Position numbers and translations under genes: made by a program
Shown here: positions 1-6,932 of the stretch, one piece after another
Position numbering within the stretch: position 1 is the stretch's first letter
How the letters are laid out: each line of letters opens with the position of its first letter
The notes under the pieces: generated by a model
The model's database searches: none
What the model was told of the DNA's origin: nothing
Seen by the model: only the letters and a program-made list of their open reading frames with translations
Origin: Flavobacteriaceae bacterium
GTDB taxonomy: Bacteria > Bacteroidota > Bacteroidia > Flavobacteriales > Flavobacteriaceae
DNA: 13,552 nucleotides
Reading direction: 5' to 3'
Assembly (NCBI GenBank): GCA_019090365.1
Contig: JAHRWC010000318.1
Span: forward strand, 1-13,552

Positions 1-438
1 AATTAGGGTTTCAACTCCAGCATTTGCGCCAGGTATTTTTCGAATAGCTTCTGGACTAATAGTTGTTATACCTTCAATTCGTTTTCTTTTTTTACGAGAC
101 ATTAATTCAACAACACCAATTTGTTCAATGTCAGTTTTCATTACTGGGTTAAGCTCAAAATCGGTATTAGGGCTAACTTCTTTTACAGTAAGTTGTACAT
201 TTTTATTACTGATATGAGAAAAAGTAATAACAATTTCTTGATTCGCAGGGATTTTCAATAAATAAAATCCGTTTAAATCTGTCATGGTACCATTTTCGTC
301 ACCATAAGTAACGTTTACTCCAGAAACAGGTTGGTTATTTTCATCAAGAACGAGTCCTTTAATTGTTGCTGTTTGAGCAATTAAACTAGTTGTTGAAATG
401 AATAAAAGAAATAGGTAAGTAAAATATGATGTCTTCAA
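1..438 (-). CDS. TonB-dependent receptor, N-terminal part (cut by window edge)
   Basis: This is the first 146 codons of an outer-membrane TonB-dependent receptor; the 3' end lies beyond position 1. Reading down from 438, a signal peptide (MKTSYFTYLFLLFISTTSLI, then Ala-Gln) is followed at about residues 23-100 by a carboxypeptidase-regulatory-like beta-sandwich (TATIKGLVLDENNQPVSGV, later TDLNGFY). The start of the plug domain follows (TTISPEAIRKIPGANAGVET). This order is typical of Bacteroidota receptors for large substrates. No ATG lies in frame between an upstream in-frame TGA and the signal peptide. The TTG at 438-436 gives a complete Lys-containing signal peptide and is the best start. 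The gene begins 14 bp after the M23 peptidase stop, so the two are probably cotranscribed. The substrate cannot be told from this fragment. Confidence 0.85.
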   Translation of the reverse strand, partial: MKTSYFTYLFLLFISTTSLIAQTATIKGLVLDENNQPVSGVNVTYGDENGTMTDLNGFYLLKIPANQEIVITFSHISNKNVQLTVKEVSPNTDFELNPVMKTDIEQIGVVELMSRKKRKRIEGITTISPEAIRKIPGANAGVETLI

Positions 439-452
439 ATCGCTGGTTATGT

Positions 453-2138
453 TTATTTTCTGAAAAATGTTGCTTCAAATGTAGCATTATTTCCTACATT
501 ATCTATAACAATTACTTTCAAATTATTTTCTGATTCTGAAATTATTTTATCGTCAAAATTATAAGTTAAAACGTCTTTTTTGTAATTATATTCCATTAAA
601 ATGAATTTTCCATTAATGGTAGCTCGATATGAACTAATGCCACTAAAGTCATCTTCAATTTTAAGTTTCAATGTTTTGTTCTTGCTAATCCATTTTTTGT
701 TTTCAAAATTAACTGGTTTAATAGAGGGAGCAGTTGTGTCTGAAACTAATACAAAAGATCCCAAAGTCCTTGTTCTTGCAGATAATTTAGAATCCTTAAT
801 GCTAGTTCTATTAAAATAAGGATCGCCTTTATAATTTAATCTTCCAATATATAAACTGCTTAAATCTTTCTTCTCATAATTTGATGCGTCTACAGTAATT
901 GTAAAGTTTTTGTGTAAAGGAATTTCATCTTTATGAAACTTTAAAGTATCTCCTTTTGCTTCAATGTCTAAATATGTGTCTTCATAAAAGCTATTGGCAG
1001 GAATATAAACGCTAAACTTTCCTTTTGTTATTGAAGTTGCTTGATTTGCATATACAAAATCATTGGTGGTATTGTCTTTCTTCGGAATTGAATTCTTTTC
1101 AGACTTACCTTCAATAGGAATAGAAATAGTGGTTTTGTTATTTTTATAATCCCTTACTTCAATAGTGTAAACAGATTTAAACCCATCTTCAATCGTAATA
1201 GTTCCGTTATCTGCATCATTTTTAATAAGACTTAACGGATTATTAGTTTCTCTGAATAATTTTTGCACTCTGCTTTTATTCTTCTTGAAATATTTGTAAT
1301 CTATATAGCGATTTAAATACCTGGTTTCTGCAAATGAAAATTTTTCAAATAACGCATTAAATTTTTCCTCACCATTGAAAGTTGATCTAATTTGATAAAC
1401 TCCATTTTTATTTGAAGCACCATTTTGCTGATCTATAGTTGAAATTCCAAAACCAATTTTACCAATAGCAGTACATTTTTCAACTTTATAAGAACCGTCT
1501 TTTTGAGAAATTAATCTTAATTTTATTGGGTTTCTAGATTTGTTAACCTGAGCACTATCACTTAATGGATAAGCAAAAACACTACTTACAAAAGGCTTTT
1601 TTGTGTCTGGAATTTCAATTCCAAAAAGTAGAGGATTCATTGGACGTGAACTTGCATCTCTAATTTCGAAATGCAAATGAGGACCGCCACTGCTGCCACT
1701 ATTACCTGTATATCCAATTAACTCGCCCTTTTTAACTACTAACAAAGTATCTTCTGGGAAAAGTTCTAAGGTGTATTTTTCTTTTTTGTATTGTTCTTTT
1801 TTTACATAATCCTGAATATCTACAGCATAATTTTTAAGGTGAGCATATACGGTTGAATATCCATTAGGATGTTTTACATATAATGCTTTTCCATAGCCGT
1901 AATGAGCTACTTTTATGCGACTTACATAACCATTTGCAGGTGCATATATTGGAATTCCTTCCCGTTGTTGAGTTTTAATGTCAAGCCCACTATGAAAGTG
2001 ATTACTTCTTAATTCACCAAAACTACCAGAAAGTATGAGTGGTATTTCAATAGGATTATTAAAATAATCTGTTGGTATATTGTTCTGACAATAGACTGTT
2101 CCTGTAAGAAAAAGGAATAAATAAAATATTTTTCTCAT
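453..2138 (-). CDS. M23 family metallopeptidase (LytM-like), exported
   Basis: This 561-residue exported protein has an N-terminal peptidoglycan endopeptidase domain of the M23/LytM type. A signal peptide (MRKIFYLFLFLTGTVYC) is followed by the zinc and catalytic motifs: H49 and D53 in HFHSGLD, H100 in YAHL, and HLH at 154-156 in GGPHLHFEIR. All the expected zinc ligands and the second histidine are present, so it looks active rather than a degenerate activator. Between YAHL and HLH lies a Lys/Glu-rich insertion at about 103-135. The C-terminal 380 residues are beta-rich; DTTAPSIKPVNFENK followed by a 'GISSYRATING' stretch resembles an Ig-like fold. Family knowledge predicts cleavage of peptide cross-links in murein. 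The downstream TonB receptor suggests an envelope job, but a functional link is inference. The start is fixed by the signal peptide. Confidence 0.9.
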   Translation of the reverse strand: MRKIFYLFLFLTGTVYCQNNIPTDYFNNPIEIPLILSGSFGELRSNHFHSGLDIKTQQREGIPIYAPANGYVSRIKVAHYGYGKALYVKHPNGYSTVYAHLKNYAVDIQDYVKKEQYKKEKYTLELFPEDTLLVVKKGELIGYTGNSGSSGGPHLHFEIRDASSRPMNPLLFGIEIPDTKKPFVSSVFAYPLSDSAQVNKSRNPIKLRLISQKDGSYKVEKCTAIGKIGFGISTIDQQNGASNKNGVYQIRSTFNGEEKFNALFEKFSFAETRYLNRYIDYKYFKKNKSRVQKLFRETNNPLSLIKNDADNGTITIEDGFKSVYTIEVRDYKNNKTTISIPIEGKSEKNSIPKKDNTTNDFVYANQATSITKGKFSVYIPANSFYEDTYLDIEAKGDTLKFHKDEIPLHKNFTITVDASNYEKKDLSSLYIGRLNYKGDPYFNRTSIKDSKLSARTRTLGSFVLVSDTTAPSIKPVNFENKKWISKNKTLKLKIEDDFSGISSYRATINGKFILMEYNYKKDVLTYNFDDKIISESENNLKVIVIDNVGNNATFEATFFRK

Positions 2139-2142
2139 TATA

Positions 2143-2150
2143 CAAATTTA
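2143..2150 (-). promoter_or_regulatory. TAnnTTTG -7 element of the M23 peptidase gene
   Basis: On the minus strand TAAATTTG is an exact match to the Bacteroidota -7 consensus TAnnTTTG. It ends only 4 nt before the ATG at 2138. No TTG sits at the usual 17-23 nt upstream; the nearest is 10 nt away. If used, transcription would start at or very near the initiation codon. The match could also be chance in A/T-rich DNA. Confidence 0.35.
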
Positions 2151-2231
2151 ATAATTCGTTCAATAATAAGAGGAGTTATAAGGAAATTAAAACGGACGTT
2201 TTTCAATAATACAAAAAATAAAGGAAAACTA

Positions 2232-2262
2232 TTGGGTTTTATGCTCTCGATTGTTAACTTTG
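2232..2262 (+). promoter_or_regulatory. Promoter of the coiled-coil/zapA group
   Basis: TAACTTTG at 2255-2262 is an exact TAnnTTTG -7 element. A TTG at 2232-2234 lies 20 nt upstream, in the range used by the Bacteroidota primary sigma factor. Transcription would begin roughly 5-7 nt after the element, about 20 nt before the ATG at 2289. This placement also argues against the longer reading frame that opens at 2232. Confidence 0.6.
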
Positions 2263-2288
2263 TTTACGAAGTATTGAAATTAAATTTA

Positions 2289-2579
2289 ATGAGTGACTTA
2301 TCAAAAGTTGTTGATTCTCTTGAAGATAGAATAAATAAGTTAATTCAGAATTATGACAATCTGAAGCTAACTAAACTGAAATTAGAAGAAGAAGTAACAG
2401 TTTTAAAATCTCAGCAGCAAAAAATCAACCAAGAAGTTGATGAATGGCGAGATAAATGTAATTCACTTAAATTGGCAAATTCAATGCTTGGCAGTGACCA
2501 ACACAAAAGAGAAACAAAACTCAAAATAAATGCTCTTGTTCGGGAAATTGATAAGTGTATAACGCATTTAACCGAATAA
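2289..2579 (+). CDS. Small coiled-coil protein preceding ZapA (possible ZapB-like partner)
   Basis: This 96-residue soluble protein begins MSDLSKVVDSLEDRINKLI. It is almost wholly predicted coiled coil from about residue 4 to 60, with leucine/isoleucine heptads and many Lys/Glu, then a short helical tail ending CITHLTE. There is no signal peptide, membrane segment or catalytic motif. I chose ATG 2289 because the promoter at 2232-2262 lies inside the frame of an upstream ATG at 2232. The next gene, zapA, starts 8 bp after this stop, so the two are surely cotranscribed. Flavobacteria commonly carry an unnamed coiled-coil gene here. A role beside ZapA at the division ring, like ZapB in Proteobacteria, is inference from position and shape only, and sequence homology to ZapB is not evident. 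Confidence 0.75.
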   Translation: MSDLSKVVDSLEDRINKLIQNYDNLKLTKLKLEEEVTVLKSQQQKINQEVDEWRDKCNSLKLANSMLGSDQHKRETKLKINALVREIDKCITHLTE

Positions 2580-2587
2580 ATTAAAAT

Positions 2588-2878
2588 ATGTCGAACCAAT
2601 TAAAAATTAAGATATCTGTTGCAGATAGGGTATATCCATTAACGATAAACCCAAGTCAAGAAGAAGGACTCCGAAAAGCTGCAAAAAAGATTGAAGAAAT
2701 GATTAAGAAATTCGAAAAAAGTTATGCCGTACGAGATAAGCAGGATGTATTAGCAATGAGTGCTTTACAATTTGCAGCTCAGGTAGAACAAAAACAAATA
2801 GATACAATAGAAGTTAGTCATCATATCGAGGAAAAGTTAGAAGCTTTAAATCGTATGTTGCAAGAGCATGTATCGTAA
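2588..2878 (+). CDS. zapA: Cell division protein ZapA
   Basis: ZapA is a cytoplasmic protein that bundles FtsZ protofilaments at the division ring. The 96-residue product has the family's short N-terminal beta-strand globular part (LKIKISVADRVYPLTINPSQ), with the first helix at about 24-45. The conserved stretch DKQDVLAMSALQFAAQVEQ is at about 51-69, and a C-terminal dimerising helix runs to the end. Length and order match PF05164 proteins. It follows the coiled-coil gene by 8 bp and is followed by the 6S-like RNA. ZapA next to 6S RNA is also the arrangement in Enterobacteria, which supports both calls. Confidence 0.88.
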   Translation: MSNQLKIKISVADRVYPLTINPSQEEGLRKAAKKIEEMIKKFEKSYAVRDKQDVLAMSALQFAAQVEQKQIDTIEVSHHIEEKLEALNRMLQEHVS

Positions 2879-2907
2879 CGTTCTTTAAATTAAAATATTA
2901 GGTTACT

Positions 2908-3073
2908 GCCTACATTAATACTTATTTTGGTAAACTCAACACGAATTCTTTAGAAAGGGTGAGTTGAAGTTGTAAAAGCGAGCCGTCTTCGAGCGGATAC
3001 TTGATCAACTTGTTAGCCCTAAACTTGTTCTAAGGAGTTTATTCAAATCCTGTTATTAATGTAGGCTTTTTTT
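2908..3073 (+). ncRNA. ssrS: 6S RNA (6S-Flavo type) candidate
   Basis: This noncoding stretch of about 160 nt between zapA and rny folds by hand into a 6S-like shape. A perfect 12-bp closing stem pairs GCCTACATTAAT (2908-2919) with ATTAATGTAGGC (3055-3066), and a seven-T run follows (3067-3073) as in an intrinsic terminator. Inside is a large bubble. Its 3' strand holds a small hairpin (3033-3039 with 3045-3051, one mismatch). A terminal arm is based on 2956-2959/3017-3020 and 2967-2972/3006-3011, with a weak apical helix (2976-2978/3000-3002 and 2983-2985/2994-2996). 6S RNA mimics an open promoter and binds housekeeping RNA polymerase. I see no clear promoter in the 29 bp before it, so it may be processed from the zapA transcript. 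The closing stem is certain; the interior fold is my estimate. Confidence 0.8.
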
Positions 3074-3091
3074 ATATATAAAAACAAGATA

Positions 3092-4657
3092 ATGGACAAC
3101 ATTGTAACAATAATAATAGTAGGAATTATAGCGCTTGTAGTAGGGTTTCTAATAGCAAAAATGCTTGAAAGAAACAATGCTTCTCAGCTTATTAAATCCG
3201 CTAAAAAGAGGGCTTCAACAATAGCAAAAGACGCCGCGAAAGATGCAGAATCAATTAAAAAAGATAAAATTCTTCAAGCTAAAGAAAAGTTTATTGAACT
3301 TAAATCTGAGCATGAAAAAGTTATTTTAAATAGAGATAAAAAAATATCGGATGCTGAAAAACGTACACGTGATAAAGAATCTCAGGTTTCAAATGAATTA
3401 GCTAAAAGTAAAAAGCTAAATGATGAGGTAGACAAAAAGAGGAAAGATTATGATGAGCGTCTAACTTATGTTCAGAAGAAACAAAAAGAGGTAGATAAAA
3501 TGCACAGAAGGCAGGTAGAACAATTAGAGGTAATTTCTAGTCTTTCTGCAGAAGATGCAAAAACTCAACTCTTAGAAAGTATTAAAGATGAAACTAAGAC
3601 CAATGCAATGGCATTCATCCAAAATACAATGGAAGAAGCTAAACTAACAGCACAACAAGAAGCAAAAAAGATTGTAATTAATACGATCCAGAGAATTGGA
3701 ACTGAAGAAGCAATCGATAATTGTGTATCTGTATTTAACCTTGAAAGTGATGATGTAAAAGGTCGAATTATTGGTAGAGAAGGAAGAAATATTAGAGCGA
3801 TTGAAGCTGCTACTGGAGTTGAGATTATTGTAGATGATACACCTGAAGCTATTATTATGTCTTGTTTTGATTCGGTTCGTAGAGAAATTGCACGATTATC
3901 TTTACACAAACTGGTGACAGATGGTCGAATTCATCCTGCAAGAATTGAGGAAGTTGTTAAAAAAACAACCAAGCAAATTGAAGAAGAAATTATTGAAGTT
4001 GGAAAACGTACGGTAATTGACTTAGGAATTCATGGGTTACATCCTGAACTAATAAAAGCAGTTGGTCGTATGAAATTCCGTTCATCTTATGGTCAAAACT
4101 TATTGCAACACTCAAGAGAAGTTGCTAAGCTTTGTGGGGTTATGGCTGCAGAATTAGGCTTAAATACCAAATTAGCAAAACGAGCTGGTTTATTACATGA
4201 TATTGGTAAAGTACCAGATACAGAAACTGAATTACCACACGCATTGTTAGGTATGCAATGGGCTGAAAAATATGGTGAAAAAACTGAAGTTTGTAATGCT
4301 ATTGGTGCTCACCACGATGAAATTGAAATGACTAGTTTATTATCTCCAATCGTTCAAGTTTGTGATGCCATTAGTGGAGCAAGACCTGGAGCTAGAAGAC
4401 AAGTGTTAGACTCATATATTCAACGTTTAAAGGACCTTGAAGATGTAGCATTTGGATTTACAGGAGTAACTAAGGCTTATGCAATTCAGGCTGGTAGAGA
4501 ATTGCGAGTAATGGTTGAAAGTGAAAAAGTAAGCGATGAAAAAGCTTCAGAATTATCATTTAGTATTTCACAAAAAATTCAAACTGAAATGACCTATCCT
4601 GGTCAAGTAAAAGTTACGGTAATTAGAGAAACAAGAGCGGTGAATATTGCCAAATAG
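3092..4657 (+). CDS. rny: Ribonuclease Y
   Basis: RNase Y is a membrane-anchored endoribonuclease that starts decay of many mRNAs. The 521 residues show the full family layout. An N-terminal membrane helix is at about 5-24 ([19 protein letters not shown]), and a long Lys/Glu coiled coil covers about 30-195. The KH RNA-binding domain has [10 protein letters not shown] at 224-233, and the HD phosphohydrolase domain has the metal motif LLHDIGK at 367-373 and HHDE at 407-410. All key residues are present. The gene begins 18 nt after the 6S-like RNA's T-run and probably has its own promoter there or reads through from zapA. It ends 3 bp from the converging xerD stop, with no visible terminator. 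Confidence 0.96.
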   Translation: MDNIVTIIIVGIIALVVGFLIAKMLERNNASQLIKSAKKRASTIAKDAAKDAESIKKDKILQAKEKFIELKSEHEKVILNRDKKISDAEKRTRDKESQVSNELAKSKKLNDEVDKKRKDYDERLTYVQKKQKEVDKMHRRQVEQLEVISSLSAEDAKTQLLESIKDETKTNAMAFIQNTMEEAKLTAQQEAKKIVINTIQRIGTEEAIDNCVSVFNLESDDVKGRIIGREGRNIRAIEAATGVEIIVDDTPEAIIMSCFDSVRREIARLSLHKLVTDGRIHPARIEEVVKKTTKQIEEEIIEVGKRTVIDLGIHGLHPELIKAVGRMKFRSSYGQNLLQHSREVAKLCGVMAAELGLNTKLAKRAGLLHDIGKVPDTETELPHALLGMQWAEKYGEKTEVCNAIGAHHDEIEMTSLLSPIVQVCDAISGARPGARRQVLDSYIQRLKDLEDVAFGFTGVTKAYAIQAGRELRVMVESEKVSDEKASELSFSISQKIQTEMTYPGQVKVTVIRETRAVNIAK

Positions 4658-4660
4658 GGC

Positions 4661-5557
4661 TTATTTTCTAGGATGAAATTTATTGATTATCTCAGTTAGA
4701 TGCGTGGTGTCAATATGTGTGTATATTTCAGTAGTAGTAATGCTTTCATGCCCTAACATTTGCTGAATAGCCCTTAAATCGGCTCCATTTTCTAATAAAT
4801 GTGTTGCGAAAGAATGCCTAAATGTATGCGGACTTATTTTCTTTTTAATGCCATTTTTTTCTGTCAATTCTTTTACAATATGAAAGATCATAGCCCGAGT
4901 TAAACCTTTACCTCTTCTATTTAAAAATAAAGTATCTTTTGCTAGCGGTTGTACGATTTGATGGTTTCTGATTTCATTTTTATAAATCAAAATATATTTT
5001 ATAGTTAAAGCACCAATAGGTATGAAACGTTGTTTGTTGCCTTTACCAGTAACTTTAATGAATCCTTCATCAAAAAATAGATCAGATATTTTTAAATTGA
5101 TTAATTCTGAAACTCGCAAACCGCAACCATAAAGAGTTTCAATAATAGCTCTATTACGTTCACCCTGAGGAGTGCTTAGATCAATTGAAGCACTTAATGT
5201 ATCTATTTCTTCTATAGATAAAACATCGGGTAGTTTTCTACCTAATTTCGGACTCTCAATGAGTTCCATAGGGTTGGTAGATCTATATTCTTCAAAAACG
5301 AGGTAATTAAAAAAACCTTTTAATCCAGATATAATTCTGCTTTGTGATCTAGGGTTAACTTCTTTAGCAATATGATAGATGAAATCTTTTAAAGTTGTTT
5401 CTGAAATAGTAAGAGCAGATTCATTTATATCATTGCTTTCAAGCCATTTCTGAAGCTTTCTAATATCGAAAGTATAATTTGAAATGGAATTTTCAGATAA
5501 ACCTCTTTCTATCCGAAGATAGTTTTGATAGTAAGTTATCGCTTGTTGCCATTTCAT
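4661..5557 (-). CDS. xerD: Site-specific tyrosine recombinase XerD
   Basis: XerD acts with XerC at the chromosomal dif site to resolve dimers before division. The 298-residue length is typical. A SAM-like N-terminal DNA-binding domain occupies about 1-90. The catalytic domain carries the complete set: R148 in CGLRVSEL, K172 in TGKGNKQR, H244 and R247 in SPHTFRHSF, H270 in LGHESITT, and the nucleophile Y279 in TEIYTHID. The neighbours are chromosomal housekeeping genes with no integration scar, so a core Xer role is favoured over a mobile-element integrase. XerC and XerD are hard to tell apart by eye; the XerD name rests on overall resemblance. It diverges from the first barrel gene and converges on rny. 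Confidence 0.9.
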   Translation of the reverse strand: MKWQQAITYYQNYLRIERGLSENSISNYTFDIRKLQKWLESNDINESALTISETTLKDFIYHIAKEVNPRSQSRIISGLKGFFNYLVFEEYRSTNPMELIESPKLGRKLPDVLSIEEIDTLSASIDLSTPQGERNRAIIETLYGCGLRVSELINLKISDLFFDEGFIKVTGKGNKQRFIPIGALTIKYILIYKNEIRNHQIVQPLAKDTLFLNRRGKGLTRAMIFHIVKELTEKNGIKKKISPHTFRHSFATHLLENGADLRAIQQMLGHESITTTEIYTHIDTTHLTEIINKFHPRK

Positions 5558-5632
5558 TCAGCTATATTACTTTTTTTAAAAATGAAATAAAAGCTTTAAA
5601 TAAAATAAAAGAGGGTATTCTTGTAATTAGTT

Positions 5633-5640
5633 TATATTTG
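5633..5640 (+). promoter_or_regulatory. TAnnTTTG -7 element of the first barrel gene
   Basis: TATATTTG matches the Bacteroidota -7 consensus exactly and lies 29 nt before the ATG at 5670. The TTG at 5621-5623 is too close (9 nt) to be a standard -33 element, so the upstream half is weak. Confidence 0.5.
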
Positions 5641-5669
5641 CAGCATCAAAAAACAATAAAATTTTAAAA

Positions 5670-6185
5670 ATGAAAAAATTAGTTTTAATCGTATTTACAG
5701 CACTTCTTTCTACTGCAACATTTGCTCAAGGAGTAGATTTTGGTATTAAAGCAGGTGCAAATTTTGCAACATTAACAGATGCATCTGGTCTTGATAATAA
5801 GACAGGCTTTGTAATTGGTGTATTTGGAGGAATTAAATTTAATGATAATATCGCAATTCAAGCTGATTTGCTTTATTCTCAACAAGGAGCTGATCCTAAG
5901 ATTGGTGATTTAGATCTTGATTATGTTAATGTACCAGTTGTGTTACGTTATTTTGTATTTAAAGGTTTAAATCTTCAAGCGGGTCCTCAATTCGGATTTA
6001 TAGTAGAGGATAGTGATATTGACGCTGAATCATTTGATTTAACAGGTGTTGCTGGTGTTGGTTATGATTTACCAATGGGAATTAGATTAGCTGCTCGTTA
6101 TAATTTTGGATTAACTGATGTTGTTAAAGATAGTGGAAGTAAAAACTCTGTTTTCAACCTATCAGTAGGTTATTCGTTTCTATAA
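5670..6185 (+). CDS. Porin-family outer-membrane beta-barrel protein
   Basis: This small exported barrel of 171 residues has a signal peptide (MKKLVLIVFTALLSTATFA) cleaved before Gln20. The mature part begins GVDFGIKAGANFATLTD, a hallmark opening of the Bacteroidota PorT/OMP_b-brl family (PF13568). Repeated amphipathic strands follow (IQADLLYSQQ, VPVVLRYFVF, LNLQAGPQFGF, IRLAARYNFGL), and the protein ends in NLSVGYSFL, a strand closing in aromatic/hydrophobic residues as barrels do. The size fits an eight-stranded barrel with acidic, Asp-rich loops. Substrate or role is unknown; such proteins are abundant and rarely characterised. It has its own promoter element and terminator, so it is a single-gene unit. 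Confidence 0.88.
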   Translation: MKKLVLIVFTALLSTATFAQGVDFGIKAGANFATLTDASGLDNKTGFVIGVFGGIKFNDNIAIQADLLYSQQGADPKIGDLDLDYVNVPVVLRYFVFKGLNLQAGPQFGFIVEDSDIDAESFDLTGVAGVGYDLPMGIRLAARYNFGLTDVVKDSGSKNSVFNLSVGYSFL

Positions 6186-6203
6186 TTAGAATAAGGAAAA
6201 CAT

Positions 6204-6240
6204 AAAAAAAGCCATTTACACACTGTAAATGGCTTTTTTT
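6204..6240 (+). terminator. Intrinsic terminator of the first barrel gene
   Basis: A 16-bp perfect stem (A7 plus GCCATTTAC pairing with GTAAATGGC plus T7) closes a 5-nt loop, 18 nt after the stop codon. The T-run reads on the plus strand. The A-run makes it symmetric, so it could also act in reverse. Confidence 0.9.
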
Positions 6241-6259
6241 ATGTTCTAATTTTCAGGTT

Positions 6260-6279
6260 ATTAACAATTAATTGTTAAT
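6260..6279. repeat. Perfect 20-bp palindrome upstream of the second barrel gene
   Basis: ATTAACAATTAATTGTTAAT reads the same on both strands with no spacer. It is centred about 50 bp upstream of the -7 element at 6320. A second inverted repeat, TAAGGC-ACTT-GCCTTA, follows directly at 6281-6296. There is no T-run, and the preceding gene already has a terminator at 6204-6240, so these look more like a protein-binding operator than a terminator. This is inference. Confidence 0.5.
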
Positions 6280-6319
6280 ATAAGGCACTTGCCTTACTAA
6301 ATTCTCGAAAAAAAAGTTT

Positions 6320-6327
6320 TAAATTTG
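6320..6327 (+). promoter_or_regulatory. TAnnTTTG -7 element of the second barrel gene
   Basis: TAAATTTG is an exact consensus match 27 nt before the ATG at 6355. The only upstream TTG (6289-6291) is 28 nt away, longer than usual, so the promoter may need an activator. The adjacent inverted repeats would suit that. Confidence 0.5.
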
Positions 6328-6354
6328 GTTATATATTAATCAAACTATTAAATT

Positions 6355-6855
6355 ATGAAAAAAGTATTATTATTTGCTGCGTTTGCAGTTTTCGCATTTA
6401 CAGCTTCTAGTGCGCAAGGACAATTTAGAGCTGGAATTAATGCTGGTTTACCTATTGGTGATGCTGGTGATTTTTACTCTTTTAATGTTGGTTTAGACAT
6501 TTCTATGCTATGGGAAGTAGCTGAAAGTTTTGAAGCTGGTGTTGCTTCAGGGTATTCTCATTCATTTGGTGATGAGATTGATCTTGGTGCATTTGGGACT
6601 ATTGATGTAGAAGATGCTCAGTACATTCCAATTGCAGCTGCTGCACGTTATATGTTATCTGAACAATTTTCTTTAGGTGCAGATATAGGGTATGCTTTAG
6701 GTATAGGTGATGGAGTTGATGGTGGTTTTTATTACCGTCCAAGAGTAGCTTATGGTGTTGGAGAGAATACAGATATTATATTTTCTTACACTGGTGTAAG
6801 TGATGATGGATTTACATTTAACACAATTAACTTAGGTGTAGACTTCGGTTTATAA
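6355..6855 (+). CDS. Outer-membrane beta-barrel protein, second copy-type
   Basis: This exported barrel of 166 residues has a signal peptide (MKKVLLFAAFAVFAFTASSA) cleaved before Gln21. The mature protein opens GQFRAGINAGLPIGDAGDF. It alternates strands such as FSLGADIGYALGIG, YRPRVAYGVGENTDIIFSY and the closing strand NTINLGVDFGL. It is Gly- and Asp-rich and acidic. It shares the fold class with the gene before it, but the sequences are only loosely alike, so this is not a recent tandem copy. It has its own -7 element, a nearby palindrome and its own terminator, which suggests separate regulation. I assign no substrate. Confidence 0.85.
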   Translation: MKKVLLFAAFAVFAFTASSAQGQFRAGINAGLPIGDAGDFYSFNVGLDISMLWEVAESFEAGVASGYSHSFGDEIDLGAFGTIDVEDAQYIPIAAAARYMLSEQFSLGADIGYALGIGDGVDGGFYYRPRVAYGVGENTDIIFSYTGVSDDGFTFNTINLGVDFGL

Positions 6856-6878
6856 TCTAAAATTATAGAATATGAAAG

Positions 6879-6907
6879 ACGTCCTGATTTTCAGGACGTT
6901 TTTTTTT
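6879..6907 (+). terminator. Intrinsic terminator of the second barrel gene
   Basis: A 9-bp GC-rich stem, ACGTCCTGA pairing with TCAGGACGT around a TTT loop, is followed by a run of about nine T. It lies 23 nt after the stop codon and 25 nt before aroQ, separating the two units. Confidence 0.92.
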
Positions 6908-6932
6908 ACCTTTATTTTAATACATTTACAGT

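Noticed and set aside
601..819. Plus-strand open frame inside the M23 peptidase gene
   Set aside because: It lies wholly within a well-supported minus-strand gene and shows no recognisable domain.
2159..2211. Direct repeat TTCAATAATA at 2159-2168 and 2202-2211
   Set aside because: Ten A/T-rich bases recurring once in a very A/T-rich intergenic region are expected by chance.
2232..2288. Upstream ATG extending the coiled-coil gene by 19 codons
   Set aside because: The extension overlaps an exact, well-spaced promoter (TTG-20-TAACTTTG), and its hydrophobic sequence does not fit the coiled-coil protein.
3565..3909. Minus-strand open frame inside rny
   Set aside because: It covers the conserved KH region of rny in reverse and has no support of its own.
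4661..5557. Tyrosine recombinase as sign of an integrated mobile element
   Set aside because: The length and motifs fit core XerD, the neighbours are housekeeping genes, and no tRNA, att-like repeat or phage gene is nearby.
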